This document shows positions 46,701 through 55,968 of a stretch of 64,000 nt of DNA, one piece after another. This DNA comes from Owenia fusiformis (taxonomy: Eukaryota > Annelida > Polychaeta > Sabellida > Oweniidae). How positions within the stretch are numbered: the first letter of the stretch is position 1; the number at the start of each line of letters is the position of its first letter. The notes below the pieces were generated by a model. That model was not told the origin of the DNA, did no database searches, and saw only the letters and a program-made list of their open reading frames with translations. The translations under genes were made by a program, and so were the position numbers. The stretch covers positions 18,800,931-18,864,930 of the forward strand of contig CAIIXF020000003.1 of NCBI GenBank assembly GCA_903813345.2. Direction: 5' to 3'.

Positions 46701-49700
46701 TTGTCTATCAACGTCGCCAAAATGTCAAAGGTCAAAGCCTCGCTTTGGTAGTAAGAAAAATAAAATCAAAATAAACACTAATCAGCTGCAATTCTCGTAG
46801 TTATGGAGCGTTCGTGGAGATTCCAAGGGTAAACCAGTGTGGTAATTTAGAGGTACCGGTAGTCAGGTAGTGTATGAATAGAACAGAGTAAAGCTTGACG
46901 AACGTAAAAAATAAACGATGAAATATCATTTTTCCAATTTTTTTCAACTTTCAAGATCGAAGATGAAGATTTCATTTGAAATTATCAGTTCAAATTTCCC
47001 GCCGGTTAACCGACTTTAACCGGTAAAAACATCCGGTTAACCGGTTAATACTCAAGCAGTTAATTGACACCACTACCTTTTTATCCCCATGTCTCTGATA
47101 GCACTTGCTGGTGGTCCAATAAATATTAATCCCTGGTCCCCACATAGTTCAGCAAATTCTGTGTTCTCAGAGAGGAACCCATAGCCTGGGTGAATAGCCT
47201 ATAAAAAGAGGAAACTTTAAATAAATAGAGGTCACTATCATCAGCAAAACTGAAATGTTACAAATGAGCAATACATGTGTCTATAATATTGTATTACAAA
47301 AGTACTACAGTAGCATTATACATGCAAATCTCACTGTTGCAATCATGCCGCATAATACATGAGTCATGCTGCATAATACATGAGTGAGTCTAGTTTAATG
47401 GTATTACATACGCATATATGTACCATTATCCATGTGAGTCTACTTTTTTGTTTTACATTGAATTACAAATGAAATTACAATAATGGGTATTTACCTGTGC
47501 TCCTGCTGATTTGGCAACCTGAATAATCCTATCTTGTTGGAGGTAGCTCTGTTGGGAGGGGGCGGGGCCTATATGGTACGCCTCATCTGCCTTTTAAAGG
47601 AGGATTGGATTTTAGTAAAAAAATCAATGAATCAATACTGTAAAACATAAAATTGTAAGATTGATTAAAGAAGTCTAGTGGTCACCATTCCCTTTCTATG
47701 GTAATTATAATAGGAATTTTAATGTCAGTTGACTCATTGAATACCCTGAGCACAGAGTCTAGTTATAAACTAGAAGACGAAGCTCTCTTTTAAGAAGTGG
47801 AACAAATGCAAAGGGTATTTTTGAATTTATTGGCTATAGTTTTCTATTTGAAGACAAATGGGACTTTTGAAGGGTATTTCTCCACGTGACTCACCATTGC
47901 AACATGCATACTCTGAGCATCAGCATCACTGTACACTGCTACTGTTTGGATCCCAAGTTTTCTGGCAGTCTTCATTACCCTGCATGCTATCTCCCCTCTG
48001 TTTGCAATCAGCACCTTGGTGATAGGCCTCACACCTAAATGTAGCCAAGCATGCACAATAATTGCATAATTAACAGGCAAATGTCACCACCTGACATTTG
48101 TTACAGACTCTGGACTCCGAAGATCAAACTCTGAATGCTGAACAATGCACCAACCACTTCACAAGAAAGTTGGGAGTACATGTACATATAGGATCTTAGC
48201 TATTCAACCCCTTTCATTACTGAATAGAACTTTACATGTAACTATAATTAAAAGTTACATGTTGGAAGCTAAACCTTTTATCCTTTATTCCATCAAAAAG
48301 CATTCCTACTCTCTTAGTTCTAAAACGATTTTACAGTAGTAATGCTAAGCAGATCATAACAATCTCAAATGAACATGAACCTTCAATGGTCAAAGGGTCT
48401 TTTTTGCTTATGGGAAGAAAGGGGGGGGGGGCTTTATGAAGAAAACAACACTACCCTCCAAGTTCTAAAATTATTTTACAGTAGTAATGTAGATCTTTAT
48501 TGCTTATTAGGCAGAAAAGAGGGTTTTATGAAGTATATTAATTTCTCAGTCTAATACCTGTATTTAGCATCCTGCTTGAAAGGGCCATTCCAGCATGACA
48601 CCTACAATATAAAAATAAACAATGTTCAATAAACATGAAGATATGCTGAAGTGGACAGGAAGGCATGGGTGTAGTCCATGTTGGTAAGTCTCAGACACTC
48701 AGTGTAGCCCTTCCTTTGTCGGACAATTACAGGTACACAGTACATATGGACACGCATGGAAGACATTGCAATCCCTGTCCTCTAGTTCCAATGAGTATTT
48801 GAAGGCCTCTCAAAGTATGATTGTTGTTGTACATGTAGATGCCAATATTAAACGGATGTGCGGTCACCAGTAGGTGATTTTACTGGGACTTCATAACAAT
48901 TGGGGCCATCCAGTAAAAAATTGTGGGAATTAACGACAACTCTGAATGGTCAATGTACAGTGAAAAGATTTGCAATTTGATTGGTGATTGGTGCTTTTTA
49001 GATGATGCCTGAATAATGAGTTGTAACCTTTTAATAACGGATTCAATCTTTTTAATTTATCGCTCATTACAGAGAATGTGTAACACCATGTATACAGAAG
49101 CATCTATCGAGCTAGACATTTTATAGATAAAGGCATGGGCTTTCAATCTATTGAATGTCCATGATAAAGGTAAGTAAAAGTAAACATACTAAAAGGAGAA
49201 GATATTGTATTTTTCAAGATCTGTTTGTTTTTGAAGAGAGTACATGAAGCAAAGGACCATGTATCAATAGTCAAGTGAATTCAACTTAACGTTGTTATTT
49301 CACGTTTCTTTTTGATGATTTGGATATTTGTTATTTTAATTGTTATTTTGATTTTTTCAACATTTACAACCATTGTATGCAAGAAAATAATAAAAATAAA
49401 TATCCAAATGATAAAAATATGGGCAAATAACAGCATACGAAGGTCGGATTTATATGACTAGTCTACTGTACAGTCTGTTACACTGCTTCAAAGGCAAGCA
49501 GTTAAACCTGAAATATAAGAAATCTAAATAATATTGTGCAATAATATATAGAAAAATATATTCATATTGCACACGAATGTCATTTGCATACATGTATGTT
49601 GGATTGCTTGTAAATTGGCTCATAAAGTCTGTAACCTCTTACATTTTGATGCTTCTCTACCATGTTAATTCTCAAAAAAATAACATGGCAGACAGACCTC

Positions 49701-50442
49701 AAATTACAAGAGGGCACAGGCTTATTGCACTAAACACTAAATAATCTGAAATAAACAAATGTCATTCGTGTGCAATATGAATATATTTTTCTAAATATTA
49801 TGGCACAATGGTCTATAGATTTCTTATTTTTCAGGTTCAACCCCAGGGTTCAAAGATGACGCTTATAATGTAAATCTTCATTGAGATGACATCGTCGCTG
49901 ATTGGTTTAGTGAGTCGATCGTTGATGTGTTTAAAACTAGGTCAATTTGAAAACAAAGATGGAGGGTACATTTTCGACAAAAGGAGGTGCGCGAAGGAGG
50001 AAATCGGATGTCATCAATTGAATCATGGGGTTTTCCCTCCTCTTGCTTGCCTTTGAAGCAGTGTAACAGACTGTACATGTACATGTATCGACAGTGATGA
50101 CATCTATATTTAGTGTCCATTGACTCATGAGGGACTAGAGTATAGGGAGGCAATGGCATCCAAATTAATGTAATTGTCGGACACTCAGTGTATGCAGTCA
50201 TTTGTCCGACATGTTCCTTTGGAATGTATGCAGCTAAGATTTTAGGATTTTTCCAAAAAATAAAAATCAAATCATTTGCAAAATTTATGCAGTTGTGATC
50301 TCAAGAAAGCATTATCAATAAATCATTTCATAATGTTTTGATACACTAACTCATCATGTATCGAGTCAAGTGTATTTAAATCGTGTTTCGCTTACCTAAA
50401 GTGCAGAAACTGTTGAAAGTTATTTTTTAGAGCAGCAGCCAT
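31745..50442 (-). CDS. MCCC1: 3-methylcrotonyl-CoA carboxylase alpha (biotin-containing) subunit, complete
   Basis: Sixteen coding exons on the minus strand: 50396-50442, 48558-48601, 47895-48034, 47495-47590, 47077-47198, 45608-45755, 45061-45182, 44595-44706, 43960-44169, 43466-43649, 43085-43194, 42368-42581, 35778-35864, 32801-32988, 32209-32388, 31745-31864; all phases match, 707 residues (human about 725). Mitochondrial leucine catabolism: ATP-dependent carboxylation of biotin, then transfer to 3-methylcrotonyl-CoA with the beta subunit. N-terminus [20 protein letters not shown] is a plausible targeting peptide. Biotin carboxylase: [23 protein letters not shown]-grasp glycine loop RGGGGK (residues 194-199), catalytic [11 protein letters not shown] (320-330). 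BT linker in exons 12-14; biotinyl domain in exons 15-16 with LAMKVE (Lys666 biotinylated). The usual motif is AMKM; here Val follows Lys. Exon 5's donor is hit by a hAT insertion, and part of exon 15 is duplicated. Confidence 0.97.
32048..32162 (-). repeat. Tandem copy of the 3' part of MCCC1 exon 15 (biotin site) with its donor
   Basis: A direct repeat of 32160-32271, which covers the last 22 codons of exon 15, its donor and about 50 bases of intron. The copy still encodes [19 protein letters not shown] followed by GTAAGT. The coding parts differ at four bases, all third codon positions and all silent; the intron parts differ by a 4-base indel and several substitutions. No convincing acceptor stands before the copy (ATAATAAGAAG), and simple inclusion after exon 15 would give an early stop. 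Confidence 0.9.
33120..33350. repeat. Degenerate palindromic array of CAGCGCTGT / ACAGTGCTG words
   Basis: About a dozen variants of (A)CAGYGCTGT, often alternating with their own complement, over 230 bases just upstream of MCCC1 exon 14. Not a clean tandem repeat: word spacing varies. It can fold into many small hairpins. Confidence 0.6.
34313..35398 (+). CDS. Single-CRD TNF-receptor-like type I membrane protein, two exons, nested antisense
   Basis: Exons 34313-34559 and 34848-35398 join in phase 1 (TGTCCAG|GTATGT; TTCTTAAG|TATGG) into 265 residues. Residues 1-22 are a signal peptide ([20 protein letters not shown]). The short ectodomain has eight Cys at 34, 41, 48, 55, 58, 62, 77 and 81; the last five follow C-x2-C-x3-C-x14-C-x3-C, the arrangement of the compact single cysteine-rich domains of the TACI/BCMA/Fn14 type in the TNF receptor superfamily. 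A Thr-rich stalk leads to a clear transmembrane helix ([20 protein letters not shown]) and a 100-residue acidic tail without a death domain; I see no unambiguous TRAF motif. The gene sits wholly inside MCCC1 intron 13 (32989-35777) on the other strand. The gene model is strong, family assignment moderate; other small Cys-rich receptors are possible. Confidence 0.75.
35531..35690 (+). repeat. 54-bp tandem repeat, about three copies
   Basis: Copies start at 35531, 35585 and 35639 with AATCAAAAGAATACCGATTA, then ACATTTATAAGTTTT. The third copy has one change (ACCAATT) and is shorter. Between the TNFR-like gene and MCCC1 exon 13. Confidence 0.9.
35865..39020. other. MCCC1 intron 12, left part
   Basis: AT-rich intron sequence before the nested channel gene. 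Contains a diverged relative of the 78-bp MITE (36540-36616, GGGTGCCCATAAAGTG...GGACACCC) and short direct repeats of TTGATTAATTTGTGACTTA around 38770-38880. No gene seen. Confidence 0.5.
39021..40676 (+). CDS. DEG/ENaC-family sodium channel subunit, intronless, nested antisense
   Basis: A 551-residue protein of the degenerin/epithelial Na+ channel superfamily (ASIC, FaNaC and BASIC relatives), which form trimeric amiloride-sensitive cation channels. Visible marks: the gating His-Gly pair at residues 15-16 (SGHGWGMV); TM1 about residues 30-54 ([20 protein letters not shown]); the post-TM1 signature FPSVTVCP (73-80); a large Cys-rich ectodomain with the [15 protein letters not shown] and [15 protein letters not shown] segments typical of the family; and TM2 preceded by [20 protein letters not shown] with the Gly-x-Ser selectivity motif (GIS). 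Several Asn glycosylation sites. Start chosen at the first Met, shortly before the HG motif. The coding region has no intron and lies inside MCCC1 intron 12 (35865-42367) on the opposite strand. The ligand (proton, peptide, bile acid) cannot be told from sequence. Confidence 0.92.
   Translation: MKQIVSEFVSNTSGHGWGMVSRTSSKFGKALWIVITLLSTIAAIIWVSTIIVRYVKYETIDRVDAKVDEDIIFPSVTVCPLYGFSQTKITGAFSDPNSEMHSLTSFLDSSFANIDGFVQMTNETYESILSNIIHEARSNRGFYEHVGIDGVSTFGHELRNFIPFCLYQEKECSAADFQKIVHHEYKNCYTFNGGDINLTKPIIASTGAQKGLSLTLYLENSEFAYVTYDSNRVMTAASGARVIIHEKGTLPDPDNEGFDVEPGHLISVALSVDRRQLLKQPWGECAEHNTLHSTDFKYSRNTCKIKCMEKVIERQCGCRHDLLPVALNATTESDIQPCGKINREEWLKASEANSTVLKEDLARVKCSKEEHQWTILSKDIPGCECEYNCTYVDYQIETSQSVWPTRGSELDFYCQLSYTHASAFIERFNTSIRVHCADLMEYINVAQNYGDELRRNVLRVNVYFKTLEMKYTIQEEGFSLVSMISEIGGVLGIFVGISIITILEIFVLCSGIVHAIINGKKISSEQNVKDNMSTPKNKLEELSYHKTNDIV
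40883..41020. mobile_element. Foldback element with nested palindromes
   Basis: Outer arms ATCCTATGATTTT and AAAATCATAGGAT and inner arms GAGGTGATATTGATAT / ATATCAATATCACCGAG enclose GAGAGAGCAAAGCGAACGAG. Followed at 41127-41220 by three imperfect repeats of GGAGTATATCGTCACGATAT. In MCCC1 intron 12, just after the channel gene. Confidence 0.7.
42854..42991. mobile_element. Foldback MITE with TGCCGTGGTCACATTTGCTCC ends
   Basis: Perfect 20-bp or longer terminal inverted repeats (TGCCGTGGTCACATTTGCTC and its complement) around a second inverted pair (GGCCAATTGAGT / ACTCAATCGGCC). 138 bases, in MCCC1 intron 11. Confidence 0.85.
44198..44310 (-). repeat. SINE-like dispersed repeat, copy 1
   Basis: On the minus strand it contains TGTAACAAATGGCAGGTGGTGAC preceded by a tRNA-like A-box region (GTGGATGGCGGTTGGTG). 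A second copy, same orientation, is at 48075-48180. Polymerase III origin is inference from the A-box-like word only. Confidence 0.4.
45301..45317 (+). repeat. Poly(C) tract in MCCC1 intron
   Basis: A run of about 17 C followed by CTCTCCCCC. Similar C/G runs occur at 12599, 27035, 48420 and 61940; length is likely variable and assembly-sensitive. Confidence 0.8.
46199..47075. mobile_element. Non-autonomous hAT element in MCCC1 intron 5 with 8-bp target duplication
   Basis: Terminal repeats TAGAGGTGTCAA (left) and TAGTGGTGTCAA (right, reverse complement), followed on both sides by GTATTAACCGGTTAACCGG-type palindromes. Flanked by the 8-bp direct repeat CCTTTTTA at 46191-46198 and 47076-47083, the size expected for hAT. 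877 bases, no transposase. Inside are about 2.5 tandem copies of a ~130-bp unit (TTACTTTGCATGTTAAYCTG ... ACATCCAATCAGCA). The right target copy contains the splice donor of MCCC1 exon 5. Confidence 0.92.
48075..48180 (-). repeat. SINE-like dispersed repeat, copy 2
   Basis: Minus strand: TTGTGAAGTGGTTGGTGCAT (A-box-like), then GATCTTCGGAGTCC and TGTAACAAATGTCAGGTGGTG, matching copy 1 at 44198. Starts 41 bases beyond MCCC1 exon 3 in the intron. Confidence 0.45.
48690..50230. mobile_element. Nested foldback region in MCCC1 intron 1
   Basis: Outer inverted pair: ACACTCAGTGTA...GTCGGACAATTAC near 48693-48730 against 50175-50205. Middle pair: TGTACAGTCTGTTACACTGC (49468) against GCAGTGTAACAGACTGTACA (50058). 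Inner pair: 49550-49580 against 49763-49792 (AGAAAAATATATTCATATTG and its complement). A diverged relative of the core lies at 56720-56900. Likely successive MITE insertions. Confidence 0.55.
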
Positions 50443-50451
50443 ATTTCAATC

Positions 50452-50459
50452 TGACGTCA
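50452..50459. promoter_or_regulatory. Palindromic CRE (TGACGTCA) in the MCCC1 promoter
   Basis: The full consensus CREB/ATF palindrome lies 10 bases upstream of the MCCC1 start codon, between MCCC1 and the divergent gene. The site is therefore close to or inside the MCCC1 5' UTR. Use by CREB is inference. Confidence 0.45.
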
Positions 50460-52611
50460 TTTGGGGAAAGCCTCGAAGAGAGAATGGAATTCCGAAGATC
50501 AAATCATGATTTCGTGATGATTTCACAATATGGGCATTCGAAATGAATCAATAATTCTCGAGAATATATACATTGTTTAGATCTAATGGGGTTATTTAGC
50601 CTGAAAAGTATCACAGCTAAAAATTGGTCATTCCCGGGAGATCAAATTTCAAAGTACAATAAACGAAACAGCATTTTCATAAAATTTATTTGTGGTGTTT
50701 CTTCTATTTCGCTTTTACTCAGCCAATGAAATTTCAGAACGGTATTCATTGGATGTAGCCTTTGTCGAAATAACTAAAATTGTTGTATTTTTAAGGTGAG
50801 TTATAGTAGTTATATAGTCAATGGTATGTGATTATACTCTGCATTTTTTGATTTGTTATGTCGGTCTATCATTTGGCACTTGAAATTTCCAAATCGATCC
50901 AAAAAATGCTTCACTTTTATTGATCAAAAAATTTGTAAAATATTTGTGGTTGAAATTGAAGAGAACCATTGATTAGGCTATTAAGATCGTACTATTATCT
51001 AGTGAGCTTAGTCCTAGTCTAGGTATTAGGCCTTGTCTAAACAAGTAGGGAAAAAGTCCAAAGAAAGTTGAAAATATTTGCATAAACTTTTTTGTTCATG
51101 CTACAGGATTTGGTTTGATCATTTCGATATCCAAAGGTGAATGCATTGCATACGGAAAGAACTTGTTACTGCAACAAGTTACACATGCCTGGGGCAAAGT
51201 GATCTAATCGATGTGGGGTAATGTTGACATGAGGAATCTTCGACACTTTCTTCTTAGAATTTCCATTTTCCGACATGTTTATTTTTAAAAATATAGAAAT
51301 AGATTTTGTGAAAACAACTGGTGAAAATTGCCTGTTGCCTGCTGCTAATGAAACCCCTGCTAAGTGACCCCATACAGTTTCAGAAATTTATCCCACATTG
51401 AAATAAAATGGCATCAACATTATACTCCTTCACCTTACCATGGGCTTTCAACACATAAATATGTCCATTAAAGTACCTCATCACCTTGAAATCACCCCTG
51501 CCTCATGGTTTAAGTTTCCTACTTTTCCAGCTCATACTTAGAAAGAAAGAATGACTTTGCATATCTCAATTGGGAAAATGATAAGTGGTAGGCCTAGCAT
51601 TTCCTTCTGACAATCACTTTGCAACTGCAAGAGTATGTTATGAAGTGAATGTCATACATTATTTGAATGTTGAGGATTCCTTTTTAAGGTCATAGCAATT
51701 ACTATACAAGTACCTCATCCATCAGATTAACAATACACATTTTAGGGGTAACCTAGACTAGAGACAATAGTTCTGCAACTCTCTTAATTAAATACATGTA
51801 CAATCATGTGTTTGTCAACATCTCAGAATGCAGTTAAGGGCAAAATAATATAAACTTCAGATACCTCGAACATAATAATATTTATTAATACTGTGGTAAA
51901 TAAGAAAACTTGCTTAATGTAGTACTATAGAGAATATCAAAATAATTGTAAACCCAGAGTGTGGAGTTTATTTGTAAACTAGTCTCTGAGCAGGTTAGAC
52001 AATTTTACTGTAGATACACTTAATTTGGCTCCCTTTCTAATTTGACGGATTCAGAAACTCAACCTTGGAATTTTTGTCCTGCCAAATATCATCAATTCTA
52101 CATTATTCCAAAAGAACTACAGAAAATATCTTAGTAAACATCTCTCCTAATGACATATAAACATCTACAAAACTTAACTTCAGTCCTGAATCCGCAAAAT
52201 TAAATAGCGTCAAAATAAGTGTATCTACAGTAACTACACCCATCACTAAAGCTAGTCGCTGTCACAGTCCTGGTCATAAATCAATTCAAAGTCACTGCAC
52301 TGTCATTTTCTCAACCAATCAGTGAACCCAGCTGAGTGAGCAAAAAGAAAACTTGGCCTCCTTTTACATCAGATGTGATTGCATGGGTCTGTAAAATTTT
52401 TGCAAAAACTTTGACTTCATTATGCCAAAAATTTATTACTGTATATCACTCATCCAATGATTTCATGTAATAATTGAATTGCTCTTTTTCACTAATTCAA
52501 TTTTTTGACTTATCTTTGCATCTTGAACTATTTAAAAAAAAATTGATCTGGGCTATTTGATCCCACTTAATTGTGTCATTATTTAAACTTATATTTCTTT
52601 CTATATTTCAG
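50460..52611. other. Divergent promoter region and first intron of the Pro/Gly-rich gene
   Basis: A candidate non-coding first exon of the plus-strand gene could end at 50795 (TTTTTAAG|GTGAGT). Otherwise AT-rich sequence with no coding signal. Confidence 0.35.
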
Positions 52612-55600
52612 TACAACTCTACATCTCTCTCAACAAAGTTGTAAGCTAAAGTTTAAGAAAGCCCAGATGCTGACGTAAAAGTAAAAGTAAGTTGGAAATC
52701 TATTTGTGAAATTACCTGGGACTCCATTGGGTTTCATGTTTTGTAAAATGTTTCCAGTGTCATTAGGCGATAACATGGGATACTAAGCAACAATGTCAGT
52801 TGCAGTGGATCAAATAAACCTCACAGACCTCATCAAATAAATCTCATAGAGGTTAAGGTGCAGCGTGTTGTTGATGTTACATTATTTACAGAGATGAGGA
52901 TTCAGAGAATAATGGGATTTTTACCTGTGAAATCTGTGAAATTTGAGAGTCACGAAGTTGTGTTTTCTCAAAATTCGCAAAATTAAAACTCTAGAAATTA
53001 ACTGGGAGTATGGTATGTTGGTTTTTTTAACGGAGAGTGTTGACTTTTTTAATATTCAAGAAAAAGGCAAATTACCCTTTTTAATTTCATTACACTATGG
53101 GAGGGTCAAACCATATAGACAAGATTAACTTCATTCTTCCAAAACCATTGATAATTGACCTTTTGCAATCAGAATTTAGGAATTTTGTTTATGGATACTG
53201 TTGTCACATATTTCGCCTTATTGGTGTGACGTCATAGAAAAATGATATTAGACATGATGGAATCACGAAATGGCAGACACGTGTCAGTTTTGAGCTAAAA
53301 ATATTGTCGTTTCTTTTATGAAAACCATGGGTCGGATATTTACCAGGTATGCTGATTTGACTAGATCATGAGTATATCTATATATGTGCGAAGTTTGGGT
53401 GAAATTCATACTAAACATTGATGCCTATAAGCGCCCCCCGTTTTTGTCAAAATCGGGGGGCGCTTAACCACTATCCAAATCATGTCAGTAAGATCTTAGA
53501 CTTAGTATGTGCTTAGCATGAATGTTGATCTAGTCAAATCGAACGCTTTCGTGAAAAATAAATCAATAAAGCACGAAATATAGAAGATAATCTCTCAAAA
53601 TCAAGCATCTAAAGCTGGGTGGCCTAATTGTGGCGTCACTAAAAGATAGAATCCATTCGGTGATCGCAAATCATCGATTGGATACCATCCCGCAGATATA
53701 TGGTCAGATCATTTGATTCTCGTAACTTGCATCATTTATTTATTGTATTTGGAATAACACCTGACAGATGTTGCTATCACCAGAAGGTCAAAGTCACCTA
53801 TGGCTTTTAAATAAAATAACCAAAGGGTGAACTCATACCTCTAATATATTTTTCTGATTTTTTAATTTCAGATATTCAACACCAGCAACCCCGTGGGTTC
53901 AAAGGTAAGTAAATGTTGTTGTAAATTTATTTGTGAAAGTATGAACAGTAGGATAAGTTTATTTTTGAACAAGAAAAAAACTGTCCAAGGGAGTAAGTTT
54001 GACATTCAGGCATTTGGCAACTTCCTTGCCAAGAAATTCAGAAAAACCACACACAAACATTGGCGTAGCCTAAGACATGAAGCAAAAATCATCAAGGATA
54101 AAATTTTACTTTTTGAAAGAAAACATAAAAATAAATCTAATGATGTTGATTTCCTCTTGATGATATGAAAATAATGTAAACACAATAAAGCCAATATTAA
54201 TGATGCAATATTTATGTAAACGCTTGAAAATGAAATAAAACAACAATATATTCTAATTTCTGTTTAAATTCTATTTAATACATTGCATATTAACCAAAGA
54301 ATTATGCTATTGAAGCAAATACAGGATGTTTCAAACAAATACAAGTAATCAATAAAGAAGTTGGTACGTGCATACAGGATGTTTCAAACAAATACAAGTA
54401 ATCAATAAAGAAGTTGGTACGTGCATATACATTTGTCCAACTCTGCACGGCTTTGTTCTTGTATGATGTTAACCTTCTATTTTGGGGGGGGGGGATTTTG
54501 CAAATATTTAATGCACTTTAATTCGATGTACATGTATAATACACATCTTAGATATATAAGAACTGATACTCATTATATAAGCATGAAAGTTGTTAGTAAA
54601 TTAAATATGAAATTCAGGCAAAGAATAGACGGACGAGGGTTAATTACTATTTTGATATGTTCATTTCATAGGATGAAATAGGCAGAATTCTGGTTTTATA
54701 AAAATTGGTAGATATGTTTTATTATAAATCTTTCATTATACTTTGTAAGTTAGCCTTAGGTAAATGATGGACTTTTGACATGAATATATCCACAACTGTT
54801 TATTATGATGTATTTATTGTATGGTACTTTCATTACAGATCAAAACAACATGTATATGGGTGCACCTCTAAGCAGTGACCCGCGTATGGCAATTCAGCCA
54901 GGGATCCAGCCAATGGGGACTGCAGGTTATCCGAGTGTAAACCCATATGGCTCCAGCGGTATGCCCGGTATGCCTCCCGCCCCAAGCGGCCTACCAGGAA
55001 GTCTAGGCCCAATGGCGCCACCTGGTGGCCTTTCCGGTTCCTCTGCACCACCCGGAAGTAGCTTATCTTTAGGACAAACTCATCCAGGGGGTTTACCTCT
55101 TGGACATTCACCATTAGGACATTCGAGTCTAGGACCATCTGGTTTAGGACCTTCTGGCCTAGGCCCATCAAGCCTAGGACCTTCTGGACCTAGTCTATAT
55201 GGCACACCACAGGGGAGGACTTTGGCTCTAGGACCAACACCTCAAGGACTCACATCTATAGGACAGATGCATGGGCATGCATTGAAACCAACCCCAACAC
55301 CCCCCAGTAGCTTATATGGACCAGGCCAATCATTCTCTGCATTACATGCAGCTAATGGTCAGCCTGTTTATAGAGGGATGCCGGGTCAATCAGCATCTGG
55401 TATAAGTCCCTACCCAGGCGCACCATCTCCTGTGACATCACAGGCAGGATATCCAGTAGGAATGCTTCATCAGCAAGCCATACCTCACCCCTCAGGTGGC
55501 TTGTCTAATGGGAGCCTTCAACCAGGTGGTCTCCTAGGGAGCCAGTCTAACGGAGTTAGTACGTTACATCCTATCCCAAACCCTAGTTCAGCTGCAAGGA

Positions 55601-55968
55601 ATGGAGGTCCTGGTCAAGCCAGTCTGTTAGGTCAACCTATGCGTCATGTCTCCTCTTCTCCCCATGCCCCTAGTACAGGTCCAAGCTCTTTCTACCCTCC
55701 CCCAAGTAATCATGCTTACGCAAGTGCACCGATTAGTTCATACAATCCATATTCCCCTTACGCTACCCCATCTGCAACATCTCCCTTGTACCACACAGGG
55801 CCCAGCTTGAATGGGGCCATGAGTCCATTAGGGTACCCTTCCTCTACCCTCTCGCAAGCAAGCTATGGGGCATCACTCTCCATGCAAGGGCCAGCAGGCT
55901 CTGTCCCCCAAGGGCCCCAGGGAATCCCAGGGTACCCGAGTACAATGTCGCATATGCCTTACCCGTAA
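52612..55968 (+). CDS. Pro/Gly/Ser-rich low-complexity protein, coding sequence in the last exon
   Basis: Three exons inferred: 52612-52686 and 53872-53904 (non-coding by this model) and 54839 onward, with the coding region 54850-55968 (372 residues plus stop). Upstream exons join with good splice sites, but the frame has a stop in 52612-52686, so MYMGAPLSSDPRMAIQPG is taken as the start. The protein is Pro, Gly, Ser, Leu and Tyr rich throughout: repeats of LGPSGLGPSGLGPSSLGPSG (about residues 95-114), GHSPLGHSSL, and C-terminal SYNPYSPYATPSATSPLYH and GYPSTMSHMPYP. No folded domain, signal peptide or membrane helix. It resembles intrinsically disordered transcription or RNA-processing factors, but I cannot name the family. 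It is divergent from MCCC1. Alternative: translation starts upstream in an unseen exon. Confidence 0.65.
53360..53550. mobile_element. Hairpin element, stem AAGCGCCCCCCG
   Basis: A 13-bp perfect stem (TAAGCGCCCCCCG / CGGGGGGCGCTTA, 53428-53466) is centred in outer arms TTTGACTAGATCA and TGATCTAGTCAAA. In the intron before exon 53872. Confidence 0.65.
53944..54168 (+). CDS. Possible small basic protein (75 residues) in intron-retained alternative 3' end
   Basis: If the donor at 53904 is not used, a frame stays open from before 53872 through to 54168; the first Met in it is at 53942 or so (MNSRISLFLNKKK). The frame is rich in Lys, Phe and Arg (FGNFLAKKFRKTTHKHWRSL) and is followed by AATAAA at 54184, which could end a short transcript. 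No homology recognised; may be chance. Confidence 0.25.
   Translation, partial: NSRISLFLNKKKTVQGSKFDIQAFGNFLAKKFRKTTHKHWRSLRHEAKIIKDKILLFERKHKNKSNDVDFLLMI
54321..54426 (+). repeat. 53-bp direct tandem duplication
   Basis: ACAGGATGTTTCAAACAAAT and the following 33 bases occur twice without change (54321 and 54374). The word resembles the end of a mariner-type element. Confidence 0.9.
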
